Positions 8,747 to 16,280 of a DNA stretch of 17,504 bases are shown here, piece after piece (position 1 is the first letter of the stretch; every line of letters starts with the position of its first letter). The DNA is from an uncultured Lysobacter sp. (GTDB lineage: Bacteria; Pseudomonadota; Gammaproteobacteria; Xanthomonadales; Xanthomonadaceae). Under the pieces are notes generated by a model. It saw only the letters and a list, made by a program, of their open reading frames with translations, was not told the DNA's origin and ran no database searches. The stretch covers positions 1 through 17,504 of the forward strand of contig CADCUA010000220.1 of NCBI GenBank assembly GCA_902805755.1, in the 5' to 3' direction. A program made the translations under genes and the position numbers.

Positions 8747-11700
8747 CGCGCGCTCCCGGCCAGCAGCCATGCGCCGACGCCCGCCGCGAACGCATCGCGC
8801 GGCGCGGCCGCGCCGGCATCGAGCACGCCGGTCGCACCCGGATCGAGCCTCCGCCACGCCAGCGCGCGGCCATCCTGTGCACCCAGGCGCAGGTACGCGC
8901 GGCCGCTCGCGGGATCAAGCACGCGCTCGATCGATGCGACGTCCTCGCGTGCACTGGCCAGTGCGACCACGTTGCCGCTGCGCACGTAGGCGTCCACGAG
9001 TGCGCGCGTCCGTGCAGGCGGGGCCGGCGCGAAGCGCTCGGTGGCAAGACGCCGTGCGGCATCGATGCGCACCGTCTCGACGCTGGCCGCAGCGAAGCGC
9101 TGCGCGTCCGGGTCGCGCGTCACCGGATCGCGATAGGCCCGCCGCGCCGGGCCCGACACCGAAACCGTGACGAAGCGTGGCCCGTCCAGCGCGCGCACGA
9201 ACGCGGCCTGCGCATCCGCGCCGGCATCGCGCCGCCGCGCCAGTTCGCCGCTGCCCGCGAGCGCGACGGTGTCGGCGTCGCCGCGCAGCACCGTCAGCAA
9301 GTCCTGCACGCGCGGCGCCTCGGCGGTCGACGCGGGCTTGCCGACGAAGCCGGCGACCACGTCGGGCGCCGGGCGCAAGTCGCGCTCCACGCGCCCGCGG
9401 ACCTGCAGTGTCCACACCGCCGGGTGCATTGCGGTGACCAGCGTCTGGTGGGCGACGTTGAATGCGGTGAGCGGGTTGTCCGTGTCGAGCACGTCGCCGC
9501 GTCCGTCCGGGCGCACCGCGAAATGTGCGCCCGAGATCAGCAGCGCTCGCGCACCGAGCCGCGCGAACAGGCGGGTGCCGTATTCGAACGTCTGCCGTTC
9601 GGCGAGCGGGCGCGGAATCTCGATGATGTAGGGCGAGGCATCGCCCAGCCTGACGACGAACGTGCCCCACTGCCGCCGGCCGCCCTCGGCTTCGGCCAGG
9701 ATCGCGTGCTCGACGCCGCTGCCCAGATGGCGGTGCAGCACCACGCGGTAGCCCAGCGTCGATGCTGCCGCATCGATCGCACGCATCGCCTCGAGGTCCC
9801 GCTGCGTGCGCCATTGCGCCGCGATCGCATGCAACGGCTCGATCACCTCCGACTGCAGATACAGCAGATCGCCCAGTTCCGGCGGCTCGAAGCGTCCGCT
9901 GCCGGCGGTTGCGATCGCATCGCGACGCGCCACCAGCCAGGTGTAGAGATATCCGTCCACGCGCTGCTGGTCGGCGACCCGGTGGACAACGCCGCCGCCG
10001 AGCGTGCGCGCGATCAGGCGCAGGCGCGCGGTGCGTCCGAGCAGCAGTTCGGCGAACGGCGCCGCCGTCGCGTCGCGCAACGGGTTCGCGGACGGGCGCC
10101 GGTCGAAGCGCGCGTCCACCGGTCCGGTGCGCGCGGCAAGCGCATCGAGGTCGATGCCGGCGGGCAGCGCGCGCTGGATCCACAGTTGCGCCGGCGGATC
10201 ATCGCCGCGGGCCGTCGCCAGGCCGCGTACGTGCAGCACGCCGCGCTCGCCGGCCAGCGCATGGAAACGCGCGAACGGCAGGTTCGCGTTGCGCAGCACG
10301 TTGCTGCGGCCCTCGGCCAGGCGCTCGCGTCGCGTGCCCGCGCTCGCGAACGCGGCGTGGCCCTCGGCGAATGCGAGGTGCGTCGCCGCCTCGAACGTCC
10401 CGGGCTCGTCCAGCGGCGCCGGCACGGCGACGGTGAGCGAGGTGCGCGGCCGCAGGTTGATCGCGTACAGGCCACCGCCGCGTGCCGGATCCGCGTCACG
10501 CACCACGAGCCAGTCACCGGCGCGGTCCAGCGCGAAGCCGCCGCGGGCGAATGCCGCCTGGGCCGCCACCAGGTAGGTCGTGCGTCGGGCTTCGCGGTAG
10601 GCGAGCAGTGCGCGCAGGCCGTCGCCGAAGTCACGCAGCTGCGCCGGTGTGAATACCAGCGGCGCGTGCCCGCCTTCGGAGGCATGGAGTGCACGTCGCC
10701 GCGCCGCAAGCTGTTCCGGCAGCGGCGCACCCTCCGGAACCGCTGCCATGACGCGGCTGGCAACCGGCCCTGCGCGGCCGGTGCCCGGCCAAACGACCGT
10801 CAGCAGGTATCCGACCAGGCTCGCGACGGCCAGTCCCATCAACGAGGTCTGCACCGTGGTGCGCGAGAGCTGCCAGCTGATCTGCTTCTGGTGCATCTTC
10901 ACCGCGAGCAGCGTCGACAGCAGGTAACCGAACGCGAAGAAGTCCGACGCCTTGACCGACGGCGCGGCCCACGTCAGCACGAAGCCGAGCGCGAGCTTGT
11001 AGAGGTAGCCCACGGTAAAAAACAGCAGCAGCAGGCGCGAGCCTTCCATGTTCATCCGCCGGAACACGGGCAGGTGCAGCGCTGCGCGCCCGAGGCCAAA
11101 GATCAGCGCCGCTTCCAGCAGCGAGATCGCCAGCTTGGTCGGCTGGAACCACTGCAGCGCCAATAGGGCCGGAATCAGGATGCCGCTGAATTCCCAGCCG
11201 TAGAGCAGGTTCATGCGCGAGGCGATGAACGCCGTCGTCAGCAGGATCAGGTAGGCCTTCGGGCTGGCGAGGATGTCCGAGGCGATGCCCTCGTACAGGA
11301 AGCCCAGCCCGGCAATGTCGAAATTGGTGAACGGGATCAGCAGCCCGCGCACGATCGCGTAGGTGAGGCCGACGTAGAGCACGAACGTGCCCATGCCGCG
11401 CGCCATGCCGCCGTTCCACATCTGGTTCGCGGTGAGCGCGATGATCACCAGGCCGAAGCTGTAGAGGTTGTTGTGGTAGTCGAAGACCCACCCGTGCTCG
11501 GTCAGTTCGCGGCCGAGTGCGGGCAGGATCCAGCCGTCACTGACCACGCGCACGAACACGCTCACCAGCAGCAGCGCGAAGAAGCGGTCGCGCCCGAACA
11601 TCGTGCAACTGCCGGTGCGCCGCATGAGCTGGTCGGCGAGCAGGCGCGCGAGCAGGTAGGTGACGATCGACTCGACCCAGATGACGTACGCGCTTGCCGG

Positions 11701-11859
11701 CTTGATCAGCAGCAGCGGCACGAGGTAACCGGGCACCACGAGCCCGGCCATCGTGGTGCCGAAGCGCAGGTTGAGCACGGTGATCACGCACAGCCCGACC
11801 CAGACCGTGGTGATCACGGAGCTGTCGAGCGCCTGCGCGGGGAAGATCGGCAGGACCAT
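8743..11859 (-). CDS. Tandem PgsC/CapC-like membrane protein fused to a large soluble region
   Basis: The protein has 1038 residues; start ATG 11857-11859 lies 5 bases after the CHASE2 gene. Residues about 15-175 match PgsC/CapC, the membrane subunit of poly-gamma-glutamate synthetase: AGLVVPGYL (38-46), FGRDRFFALLL (88-98, compare YGRRKFAAML in PgsC) and LTANQM (142-147) in the expected order. Residues about 205-355 repeat the plan: SGILIPALLA (225-234), a long hydrophobic stretch at 275-295, then GYLLSTLLAVKMHQKQ (311-326). This makes two PgsC-like units, whereas PgsC itself is one unit of about 150 residues. From about 365 the protein is soluble. Two segments in it (about 436-550 and 705-907) resemble each other and the lipoprotein hydrolase of this operon, but lack the metal and catalytic residues. 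The far C-terminus (910-1038) is unassigned. In known systems PgsC works with a ligase, PgsB, which is not visible here. Assignment of the membrane part is firm; the function is inferred. Confidence 0.88.
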   Translation of the reverse strand: MVLPIFPAQALDSSVITTVWVGLCVITVLNLRFGTTMAGLVVPGYLVPLLLIKPASAYVIWVESIVTYLLARLLADQLMRRTGSCTMFGRDRFFALLLVSVFVRVVSDGWILPALGRELTEHGWVFDYHNNLYSFGLVIIALTANQMWNGGMARGMGTFVLYVGLTYAIVRGLLIPFTNFDIAGLGFLYEGIASDILASPKAYLILLTTAFIASRMNLLYGWEFSGILIPALLALQWFQPTKLAISLLEAALIFGLGRAALHLPVFRRMNMEGSRLLLLFFTVGYLYKLALGFVLTWAAPSVKASDFFAFGYLLSTLLAVKMHQKQISWQLSRTTVQTSLMGLAVASLVGYLLTVVWPGTGRAGPVASRVMAAVPEGAPLPEQLAARRRALHASEGGHAPLVFTPAQLRDFGDGLRALLAYREARRTTYLVAAQAAFARGGFALDRAGDWLVVRDADPARGGGLYAINLRPRTSLTVAVPAPLDEPGTFEAATHLAFAEGHAAFASAGTRRERLAEGRSNVLRNANLPFARFHALAGERGVLHVRGLATARGDDPPAQLWIQRALPAGIDLDALAARTGPVDARFDRRPSANPLRDATAAPFAELLLGRTARLRLIARTLGGGVVHRVADQQRVDGYLYTWLVARRDAIATAGSGRFEPPELGDLLYLQSEVIEPLHAIAAQWRTQRDLEAMRAIDAAASTLGYRVVLHRHLGSGVEHAILAEAEGGRRQWGTFVVRLGDASPYIIEIPRPLAERQTFEYGTRLFARLGARALLISGAHFAVRPDGRGDVLDTDNPLTAFNVAHQTLVTAMHPAVWTLQVRGRVERDLRPAPDVVAGFVGKPASTAEAPRVQDLLTVLRGDADTVALAGSGELARRRDAGADAQAAFVRALDGPRFVTVSVSGPARRAYRDPVTRDPDAQRFAAASVETVRIDAARRLATERFAPAPPARTRALVDAYVRSGNVVALASAREDVASIERVLDPASGRAYLRLGAQDGRALAWRRLDPGATGVLDAGAAAPRDAFAAGVGAWLLAGSAR

Positions 11860-11864
11860 GCCGC

Positions 11865-14420
11865 CTACGGCGCCCGCGGCAGTGTCAGCATCGCCATGTA
11901 GCCCTTGCCGAGCGCGGCTTCGAGCCTGAAAACACTCCGGTCCTCGAGCGCGGCGGCCGCATGCGCGACGCGTTCCAGCAGTGACGACTCCGGGCGCAGC
12001 ACGAGGTCGGCGCCGTCGCGCATTACGTCCTGCACGTGCCAGGTCGGCATGCCATAGCCATCATTCGCGATGCGCAGCTGCAGGGTCGCGCCGGCATGCG
12101 GAGCCAATGCGATCTCGAGCGCGCTGCCCGGCGCCGCGTCGTCGAGCAGCAGGGCGAGCAGGTCGCGCAGCAGCTGCGCGATCGGCTCCTCCGCGGCGGC
12201 CACCATGGGCACGTCCTGCGGCAGGTGGATTTCCACGGCCTTCTCGCGGGCCAGACGGGCGTGGGCCTTGCTGACGCGCTGCAACAGCTGCTGCAGGTCA
12301 AGCCGCGTTGCGCCGCCGTCGTCCGCTTCCGGGCCTGCTTCAGACTGCTGCAGCAGGTGGCGCGCGTCGTCCAGGCCGCTGGCGACGATGCCGGCCAGCT
12401 GCTCGCGGGAGCCCGGGTCGACGCCGAGCGAGCCGACGGTGCGCGCGATCGCATCGAGCGTCGCCTCGGACCGCCGTGCATACCTCGCGGCCGCCTGTCC
12501 AAGGCGCGTCGCGAGTTCGGCGCTGCGCGCATCCGGCACGATCTCCACGATCATGCCGAGCAGGTCGAACGGCGACACCGCAGCGCTTGCATGGTCCTGC
12601 GCCCGTCGCAGGATCGGCCGCAGCACCAGCGCCTGTGGCGTCGCCGCCATCGAGTCGGGCATCGGCAGCCGGGCCTCCGCGCCGGTGCCCAGGATCACGT
12701 GGCGCATCGTCTGCTTCGCCACAGCCGGCGCAAGGTCGCATTGCTGTTCGAGCATGCCGGTGACCGACAACGCGGCGAGCGGCTGCGTAATCGCCTCGGC
12801 GAATTCCTCGAACGCGGGATTGGCGAACTGCACGCGCCCGAGCAGGTCGCAGACCGCGATCGGATGGCCGACCGCGGCGAACACGTCGCGGTGCGCCGCA
12901 AGCTGTTCGCGCGCCTGCGTTGCGCCGTCGAGCAGGCGCGCCCGCGTGCGTTCCAGCGACGGCCAGCGCCGCGCGGCCGGGTCGGCTGCGGCACCGGTAT
13001 CGCCCGCGCGGAGGATCACCTTCGCGATCTCGTTCGCATAGCGCGCCGCTTCGCCGATGAGCGTGTCCAGCGTCGCGCCCGCCGGCGCCGTCACGCTGAA
13101 GGCCCAGAAGCCCACGAGCTGGTCCGCCGCCATGAGCGGGGTGATGAGATCCACCACGCCGGCCTCGTCGGGCAGGAACGGCCGCGACGGCGGCGTGGGC
13201 AGTTCCCGTGCGAGCGCGGTGGAGTAGGGCGCGCGGCGGTAGTCGCGACGCTTTTCGATGATGTCGCCCGGTGTGCAGCCGAACGCGGCCACCGGGCGCA
13301 TGTGGGTCGTACCCGCCGGCAGTTCGAGCATCAGACTGCGGCGCAGGTCGAAGAACTCGGTCACGAAGCGGTTGGCGTGCTCCCATACCAGCGCCGTCGC
13401 CAGTTCAAACCCTTGTCCCAGCGGTTGCCCCACCAGCCCGGTCAGGCGATGGTCGATGTCGACCAGCGTGTCCGACAGCGCCCGGTTGCGCCGCAGGATC
13501 GTACGCAGCGCAAAACCCGCGATCGCGACGAGGCTGGCCGTGGCCGGGATGTGGATGCGCCCGGCGTGAAGCACGACCAGCAGTGCCAGCAGCACGGGCA
13601 CCGTGGACAGCAGCGCAATGGTCAGCGTCACCCGGTAGCTGGAACGGCGCAGCGACAGATGCAGCAGCAGCGCGACGAGTGCGGCGGCCAGTACGTCCAG
13701 GCCGGGCGACGTCCAGCGGATCGCCCGCCCGCGCGTGAGTGCATCGAGCGCCATGGCGTAGGGCACCGAGGGCTCGAGCAGCCCGTCTGCGCCGTACAGG
13801 GGCGTTACATACGTGGGCAGGTCCGGCGCCGGCGCACGGACGACAATGCGGCCCTCGACGGCCGTACGCAGGGCAACGCCCACGGGCAGCGCGGCGTCCA
13901 GTCGGGGAATCGAAGTGCTGGTGCGCGCCGAGAAGTCCGGCGAGAGCATCGCGACGTCCGGCGCACGCAACCCGGCATCGACCGCGAGTCGTCCGAGTGG
14001 GCACGGCCGGCCGGCGGCGTCGTGCAGCCGCAGCGCACGTACGACGCCGTCGGGCGCGGGCGGGCGGCAGCGCGCGGCGTCGGGCGCGACGAAGGCCACG
14101 TCGCGCGCGGAGGTTTCGAGATCCTCCGGCCCGAGGTCCACGATGCGGGTGGCGCCGGCCAGCCGCAGCGCGCTTGCCTGGGCGGCGGCTGCGCCCGGGT
14201 CGGCCCGGACGATCGCGACGTTGGATGGCGTCTCGCCCGGGACCGCACGAATCGCGAGGTCGAACAGGCGGCCGTCCAACGGCGCAAGCCACCCCCACAG
14301 CGATGCCAGGGCCAGCAGCGTCCAGAACGCGCCCAGTCCGAGCAGATCGCGTGGGCGCAGGCGTTGCCAGATGAACGCCTGCCATTGTCGCGGGGATGAC
14401 GCGGGACCTGAAAACTTCAT
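11865..14420 (-). CDS. CHASE2-domain membrane sensor with degenerate histidine-kinase-like C-terminus
   Basis: The protein has 851 residues and is the first gene of the operon. ATG 14418-14420 gives the cleanest N-terminus; its ribosome-binding site is weak. A membrane helix (about 27-46) is followed by a CHASE2-type periplasmic domain starting at the typical PLDGRLFDLAIR (47-58) and running to about 235 (SVPYAMALDALTRG, 218-231). Three membrane helices follow (about 240-256, 264-285, 290-307), the usual CHASE2 topology. A GAF-like region spans about 335-470 and a PAS-like region about 505-630 (VCDLLGRVQFANPAFEEF, 523-540). The last 200 residues follow a histidine-kinase plan, but the helix where the phospho-acceptor belongs (about 650-690) has no His-Glu motif. 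The N-box has LLRDLLALLLDDA (750-762) without the Asn, and the G1 box reads ANDGYGMP (785-792), with Asn where Asp binds adenine; the final LGKGYMAMLTLP (837-848) is kept. It is likely a pseudokinase sensor acting directly on the downstream machinery. No response regulator is adjacent. Confidence 0.88.
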   Translation of the reverse strand: MKFSGPASSPRQWQAFIWQRLRPRDLLGLGAFWTLLALASLWGWLAPLDGRLFDLAIRAVPGETPSNVAIVRADPGAAAAQASALRLAGATRIVDLGPEDLETSARDVAFVAPDAARCRPPAPDGVVRALRLHDAAGRPCPLGRLAVDAGLRAPDVAMLSPDFSARTSTSIPRLDAALPVGVALRTAVEGRIVVRAPAPDLPTYVTPLYGADGLLEPSVPYAMALDALTRGRAIRWTSPGLDVLAAALVALLLHLSLRRSSYRVTLTIALLSTVPVLLALLVVLHAGRIHIPATASLVAIAGFALRTILRRNRALSDTLVDIDHRLTGLVGQPLGQGFELATALVWEHANRFVTEFFDLRRSLMLELPAGTTHMRPVAAFGCTPGDIIEKRRDYRRAPYSTALARELPTPPSRPFLPDEAGVVDLITPLMAADQLVGFWAFSVTAPAGATLDTLIGEAARYANEIAKVILRAGDTGAAADPAARRWPSLERTRARLLDGATQAREQLAAHRDVFAAVGHPIAVCDLLGRVQFANPAFEEFAEAITQPLAALSVTGMLEQQCDLAPAVAKQTMRHVILGTGAEARLPMPDSMAATPQALVLRPILRRAQDHASAAVSPFDLLGMIVEIVPDARSAELATRLGQAAARYARRSEATLDAIARTVGSLGVDPGSREQLAGIVASGLDDARHLLQQSEAGPEADDGGATRLDLQQLLQRVSKAHARLAREKAVEIHLPQDVPMVAAAEEPIAQLLRDLLALLLDDAAPGSALEIALAPHAGATLQLRIANDGYGMPTWHVQDVMRDGADLVLRPESSLLERVAHAAAALEDRSVFRLEAALGKGYMAMLTLPRAP

Positions 14421-14451
14421 GCCGTCGAAAGCGGCTCTCGCATGACAATCC

Positions 14452-14560
14452 GCAACGTTAACCCACCGCGAGCAACGCCCGTGCAACGGTGTCGGGCCGG
14501 AAGCGTGAAGAACGCGGGATACGCACGCGTATTGATTGAATCAATGCGTCATCAGCAACG
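14452..14560. repeat. Four direct GCAACG hexamers (CGTTGC on the operon strand)
   Basis: GCAACG occurs at 14452-14457, 14472-14477, 14483-14488 and 14555-14560, all in the same orientation. The first three are spaced 20 and 11 bases apart, close to two and one helical turns, and lie 32-70 bases upstream of the operon's first start codon. They could be an activator or repressor site array, or chance in a GC-rich intergenic stretch. Confidence 0.3.
14531..14545. promoter_or_regulatory. Palindromic operator candidate ATTGATT-G-AATCAAT
   Basis: This is a perfect inverted repeat with 7-base arms and a single central base, made almost only of A and T in a GC-rich genome. It lies about 110-125 bases upstream of the CHASE2 gene start. 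Its size and symmetry fit a dimeric helix-turn-helix regulator site, and a weak -35-like TTGATT lies within it on the minus strand. The binding protein is unknown. Confidence 0.4.
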
Positions 14561-14715
14561 ATGGAAGTTCGGCAGTGCTCGTGCCGACGTGCGGACACCC
14601 GCAATTTTCGCGGCGACGACTACCTTTCCGGTCAGTCGACAGAGGGCGGCCGCGTAGCTTCCGCTGATGGTCGGCGTCGGGCCCCGCCGCCGCCTGCCGC
14701 GGGAGCCAGCCGTAC

Positions 14716-15555
14716 TCAGAGTTCGCGCAGGATCGTCATCGCGTACGGGTCCGCGCTCGCCTTCGCCTGTACGTCGACGCTCGTGCAGCTGCTCGATGTC
14801 GTCGTGCAGTAGTCGAAGCTGTGCTGTGCATCGGTGTACGTCCACAACGGTTTGAATTCCGTGGACCCCATGGCCGCGGAACGCTGCTGCCGCGTGTCGC
14901 AGTAGCCCGAGGTATAAAACGCGTCGCGCGTTCCGACCAGCACGTGCAGCGGCGCATAGGGCGCATACAGGCTCGTACTGATGCCGCCGTACGCGTTGTA
15001 CAGGCCGCAGCCCGGGTAGAACGCGATGCCCATCTTGAACACCGCCGGCCATGTGCTGATATCGAGTACTGACATGGTGGTGCTGCCGCCCTGCGACCAG
15101 CCCAGCACCGCCACGCGGGCGGGGTCGATCAACCATGACGTCGTGCCGGAGAGGGTCCGGTAGCCGGCGAGCGCGTCGTGTGCGCGGTCGACGACCTCGT
15201 TGGTGCCGGTGCTGCCGTTGCCGCACTGGTTCTGGTCATGCCCGCGGGCGGTGAAGCTGTCGACGAGCAGTGCCGCGTAGCCCGCGCGGTTGAGCCGCTG
15301 CGCCCATTCGGTGAACAGCTTCTGCAGGTTGCTGTAGGTCGCGTTCGGTTTGCTGTACGAATACACGCCGGAGCAGCCGTGCAGCATCACCACCGCCGGA
15401 TAGGACCCCGCACTCGTATCCGGCGCGAAATACCAGGCACGCAGCGCCACGCCCTGGTCATTGACGATTGTCGTGGCGACCGGCGCCGCGGCGGATGCGG
15501 GTCCGGCAGCTGCAAATGCGGCGCAGAAAAGTGCGGCGGCGAGGCGGAGGGGCAT
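14716..15555 (-). CDS. Secreted dienelactone-hydrolase-like alpha/beta hydrolase
   Basis: The protein has 279 residues from ATG 15553-15555. This start gives a standard signal peptide (MPLRLAAALF..., cleavage after ASA near residue 22). An in-frame ATG at 15595-15597 would add 14 residues to the N-region and is the alternative; neither has a strong ribosome-binding site. The alpha/beta-hydrolase signs are clear: the oxyanion segment MLHGCSG (57-63), the nucleophile elbow GWSQGG with Ser154, VGTRDAF with Asp211, and AQHSFDY with His245. The protein therefore has a complete Ser-Asp-His triad in the order seen in the dienelactone hydrolase family. The mature part has several cysteines (e.g. in HGC, QCG, PGCG, GYCD, DYC), suggesting disulfides in the periplasm or outside. 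The substrate is unknown; an esterase role is likely. It lies upstream of the envelope operon on the same strand but 295 bases away, so I treat it as a separate unit. Confidence 0.88.
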   Translation of the reverse strand: MPLRLAAALFCAAFAAAGPASAAAPVATTIVNDQGVALRAWYFAPDTSAGSYPAVVMLHGCSGVYSYSKPNATYSNLQKLFTEWAQRLNRAGYAALLVDSFTARGHDQNQCGNGSTGTNEVVDRAHDALAGYRTLSGTTSWLIDPARVAVLGWSQGGSTTMSVLDISTWPAVFKMGIAFYPGCGLYNAYGGISTSLYAPYAPLHVLVGTRDAFYTSGYCDTRQQRSAAMGSTEFKPLWTYTDAQHSFDYCTTTSSSCTSVDVQAKASADPYAMTILREL

Positions 15556-15905
15556 GGGGATGGCTCGACCATTCGGACCCCCAACGTAGCCACGCATCTG
15601 ACGCTCAAGTGGGACCGCGTTCGAAAAATTGGCAGAAACACGCTCTTTTTGTCAGCGCCGTGACGCGGGCCCGCGACAGGAGCGATGCCGGTCTGGACGC
15701 GGTGTGACCGCCGCCTCCTGCTGCTGGAAGGCTTTACATCAATGCGCATGACTGCCCGCGTGCACTGGCGCCTTCCGGCATGTCTGTTTCAAGGCGTGTG
15801 GTCACTGATCGATGCGGCGCGCTGATCGATTGACGCGCCGGGTAGTCGATGGCTTCGGAAGCTCTTTGACGTTCAACAACGCTTGCCGCTGGCTACATCA
15901 CCGCA

Positions 15906-16043
15906 ATGTATCGCGCGGCGGTCGAAGTCTTTATCGCGGACCGCAGGCACGTTTTCGGCGGCAGCACATGCCCCATCTGCGCAGCGCCCGGGCTGACGGC
16001 GCCGGTCCCATTCGCTGGCCTGATGGCGACAGTTGATGAGTGA
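15906..16043 (+). CDS. Possible 45-residue ORF with a CPxC motif
   Basis: ATG 15906 to TGA 16041-16043 encodes 45 residues with natural-looking composition, including VEVFIAD, then GGSTCPICAAPG and a hydrophobic end. The CPIC pair could be half of a zinc ribbon or a remnant of a longer gene; the frame is closed upstream by TGA at 15867-15869. There is no clear ribosome-binding site. It may well be a chance frame. Confidence 0.12.
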   Translation: MYRAAVEVFIADRRHVFGGSTCPICAAPGLTAPVPFAGLMATVDE

Positions 16044-16265
16044 CGCGCTGACCCCGTGTTGCCGCGGTCGTTCTTCCCGTGGCCAGTTCGGCTACACGAA
16101 TGCCCCGGCACAGCGCTTTTTTGTCGGGCTCCGGCGTACCGTCGCGGACCGCCTGCGAAGGCTTTCGCTCACGGGCCTGCGGCAGCCAAGGCGAGCGCAC
16201 GCCAGCGCCAGGCCCTGCTCAACGCCGCCATCGGTTAGATTGCGCCACCGGCAAAAGGATCCGCC

Positions 16266-16272
16266 GAAGGGG
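16266..16272 (+). promoter_or_regulatory. Ribosome-binding site GAAGGGG for the GTG-start gene
   Basis: GAAGGGG lies 8 bases before GTG 16281-16283. It decides in favour of this non-ATG start over any downstream ATG. Confidence 0.6.
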
Positions 16273-16280
16273 TTGCACCC

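Larger units (their letters stand above)
14421..14715. promoter_or_regulatory. Upstream region of the envelope operon
   Basis: These 295 bases lie between the operon start at 14420 and the end of the upstream hydrolase gene, both on the minus strand. I find no gene in them. They are less G/C-uniform than the coding DNA and carry an A/T-rich palindrome and four GCAACG hexamers, listed separately. On the minus strand, TTGATT (inside the palindrome) and TATCCC, 17 bases apart, form a poor sigma-70-like pair; I do not regard it as reliable. No sigma-54 GG/GC pair at the right spacing was found. The operon promoter is expected here because the upstream gene is a functionally unrelated hydrolase. 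Confidence 0.45.
15556..16280. other. Intergenic region without a convincing gene
   Basis: These 725 bases separate the leftward hydrolase and the rightward 173-residue gene, so both promoters should lie here. Frames of 45-120 codons exist on both strands but have arginine-rich, low-complexity translations and no ribosome-binding sites. Notable items are a 12-base palindrome CGCGGGCCCGCG (15664-15675), a few short A/T runs (e.g. 15624-15630, 16118-16124), and a weak TTAGAT -10-like element near 16234 ahead of the 16281 gene. No tRNA, insertion-sequence end or phage site was seen. Confidence 0.5.

Noticed and set aside
9424..11166. Plus-strand open frame of 580 codons opposite the PgsC-like gene
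   Set aside because: It lies opposite clear PgsC motifs on the minus strand and its own translation lacks hydrophobic segments or domains.
12036..14399. Plus-strand open frame of 787 codons opposite the CHASE2 gene
   Set aside because: Same antisense shadow effect; the minus strand carries recognisable CHASE2 and PAS-like sequence.
14590..14608. Small hairpin TGCGG-ACAC-CCGCA followed by ATTTT on the plus strand, as a terminator
   Set aside because: No plus-strand gene lies upstream, the stem has only 5 base pairs, and on the minus strand, where the flanking genes run, no T-run follows it.
15893..16111. Minus-strand frame of 72 codons overlapping the CPxC frame
   Set aside because: No ribosome-binding site or recognisable motif; overlaps competing frames on both strands in a region with no clear coding signal.
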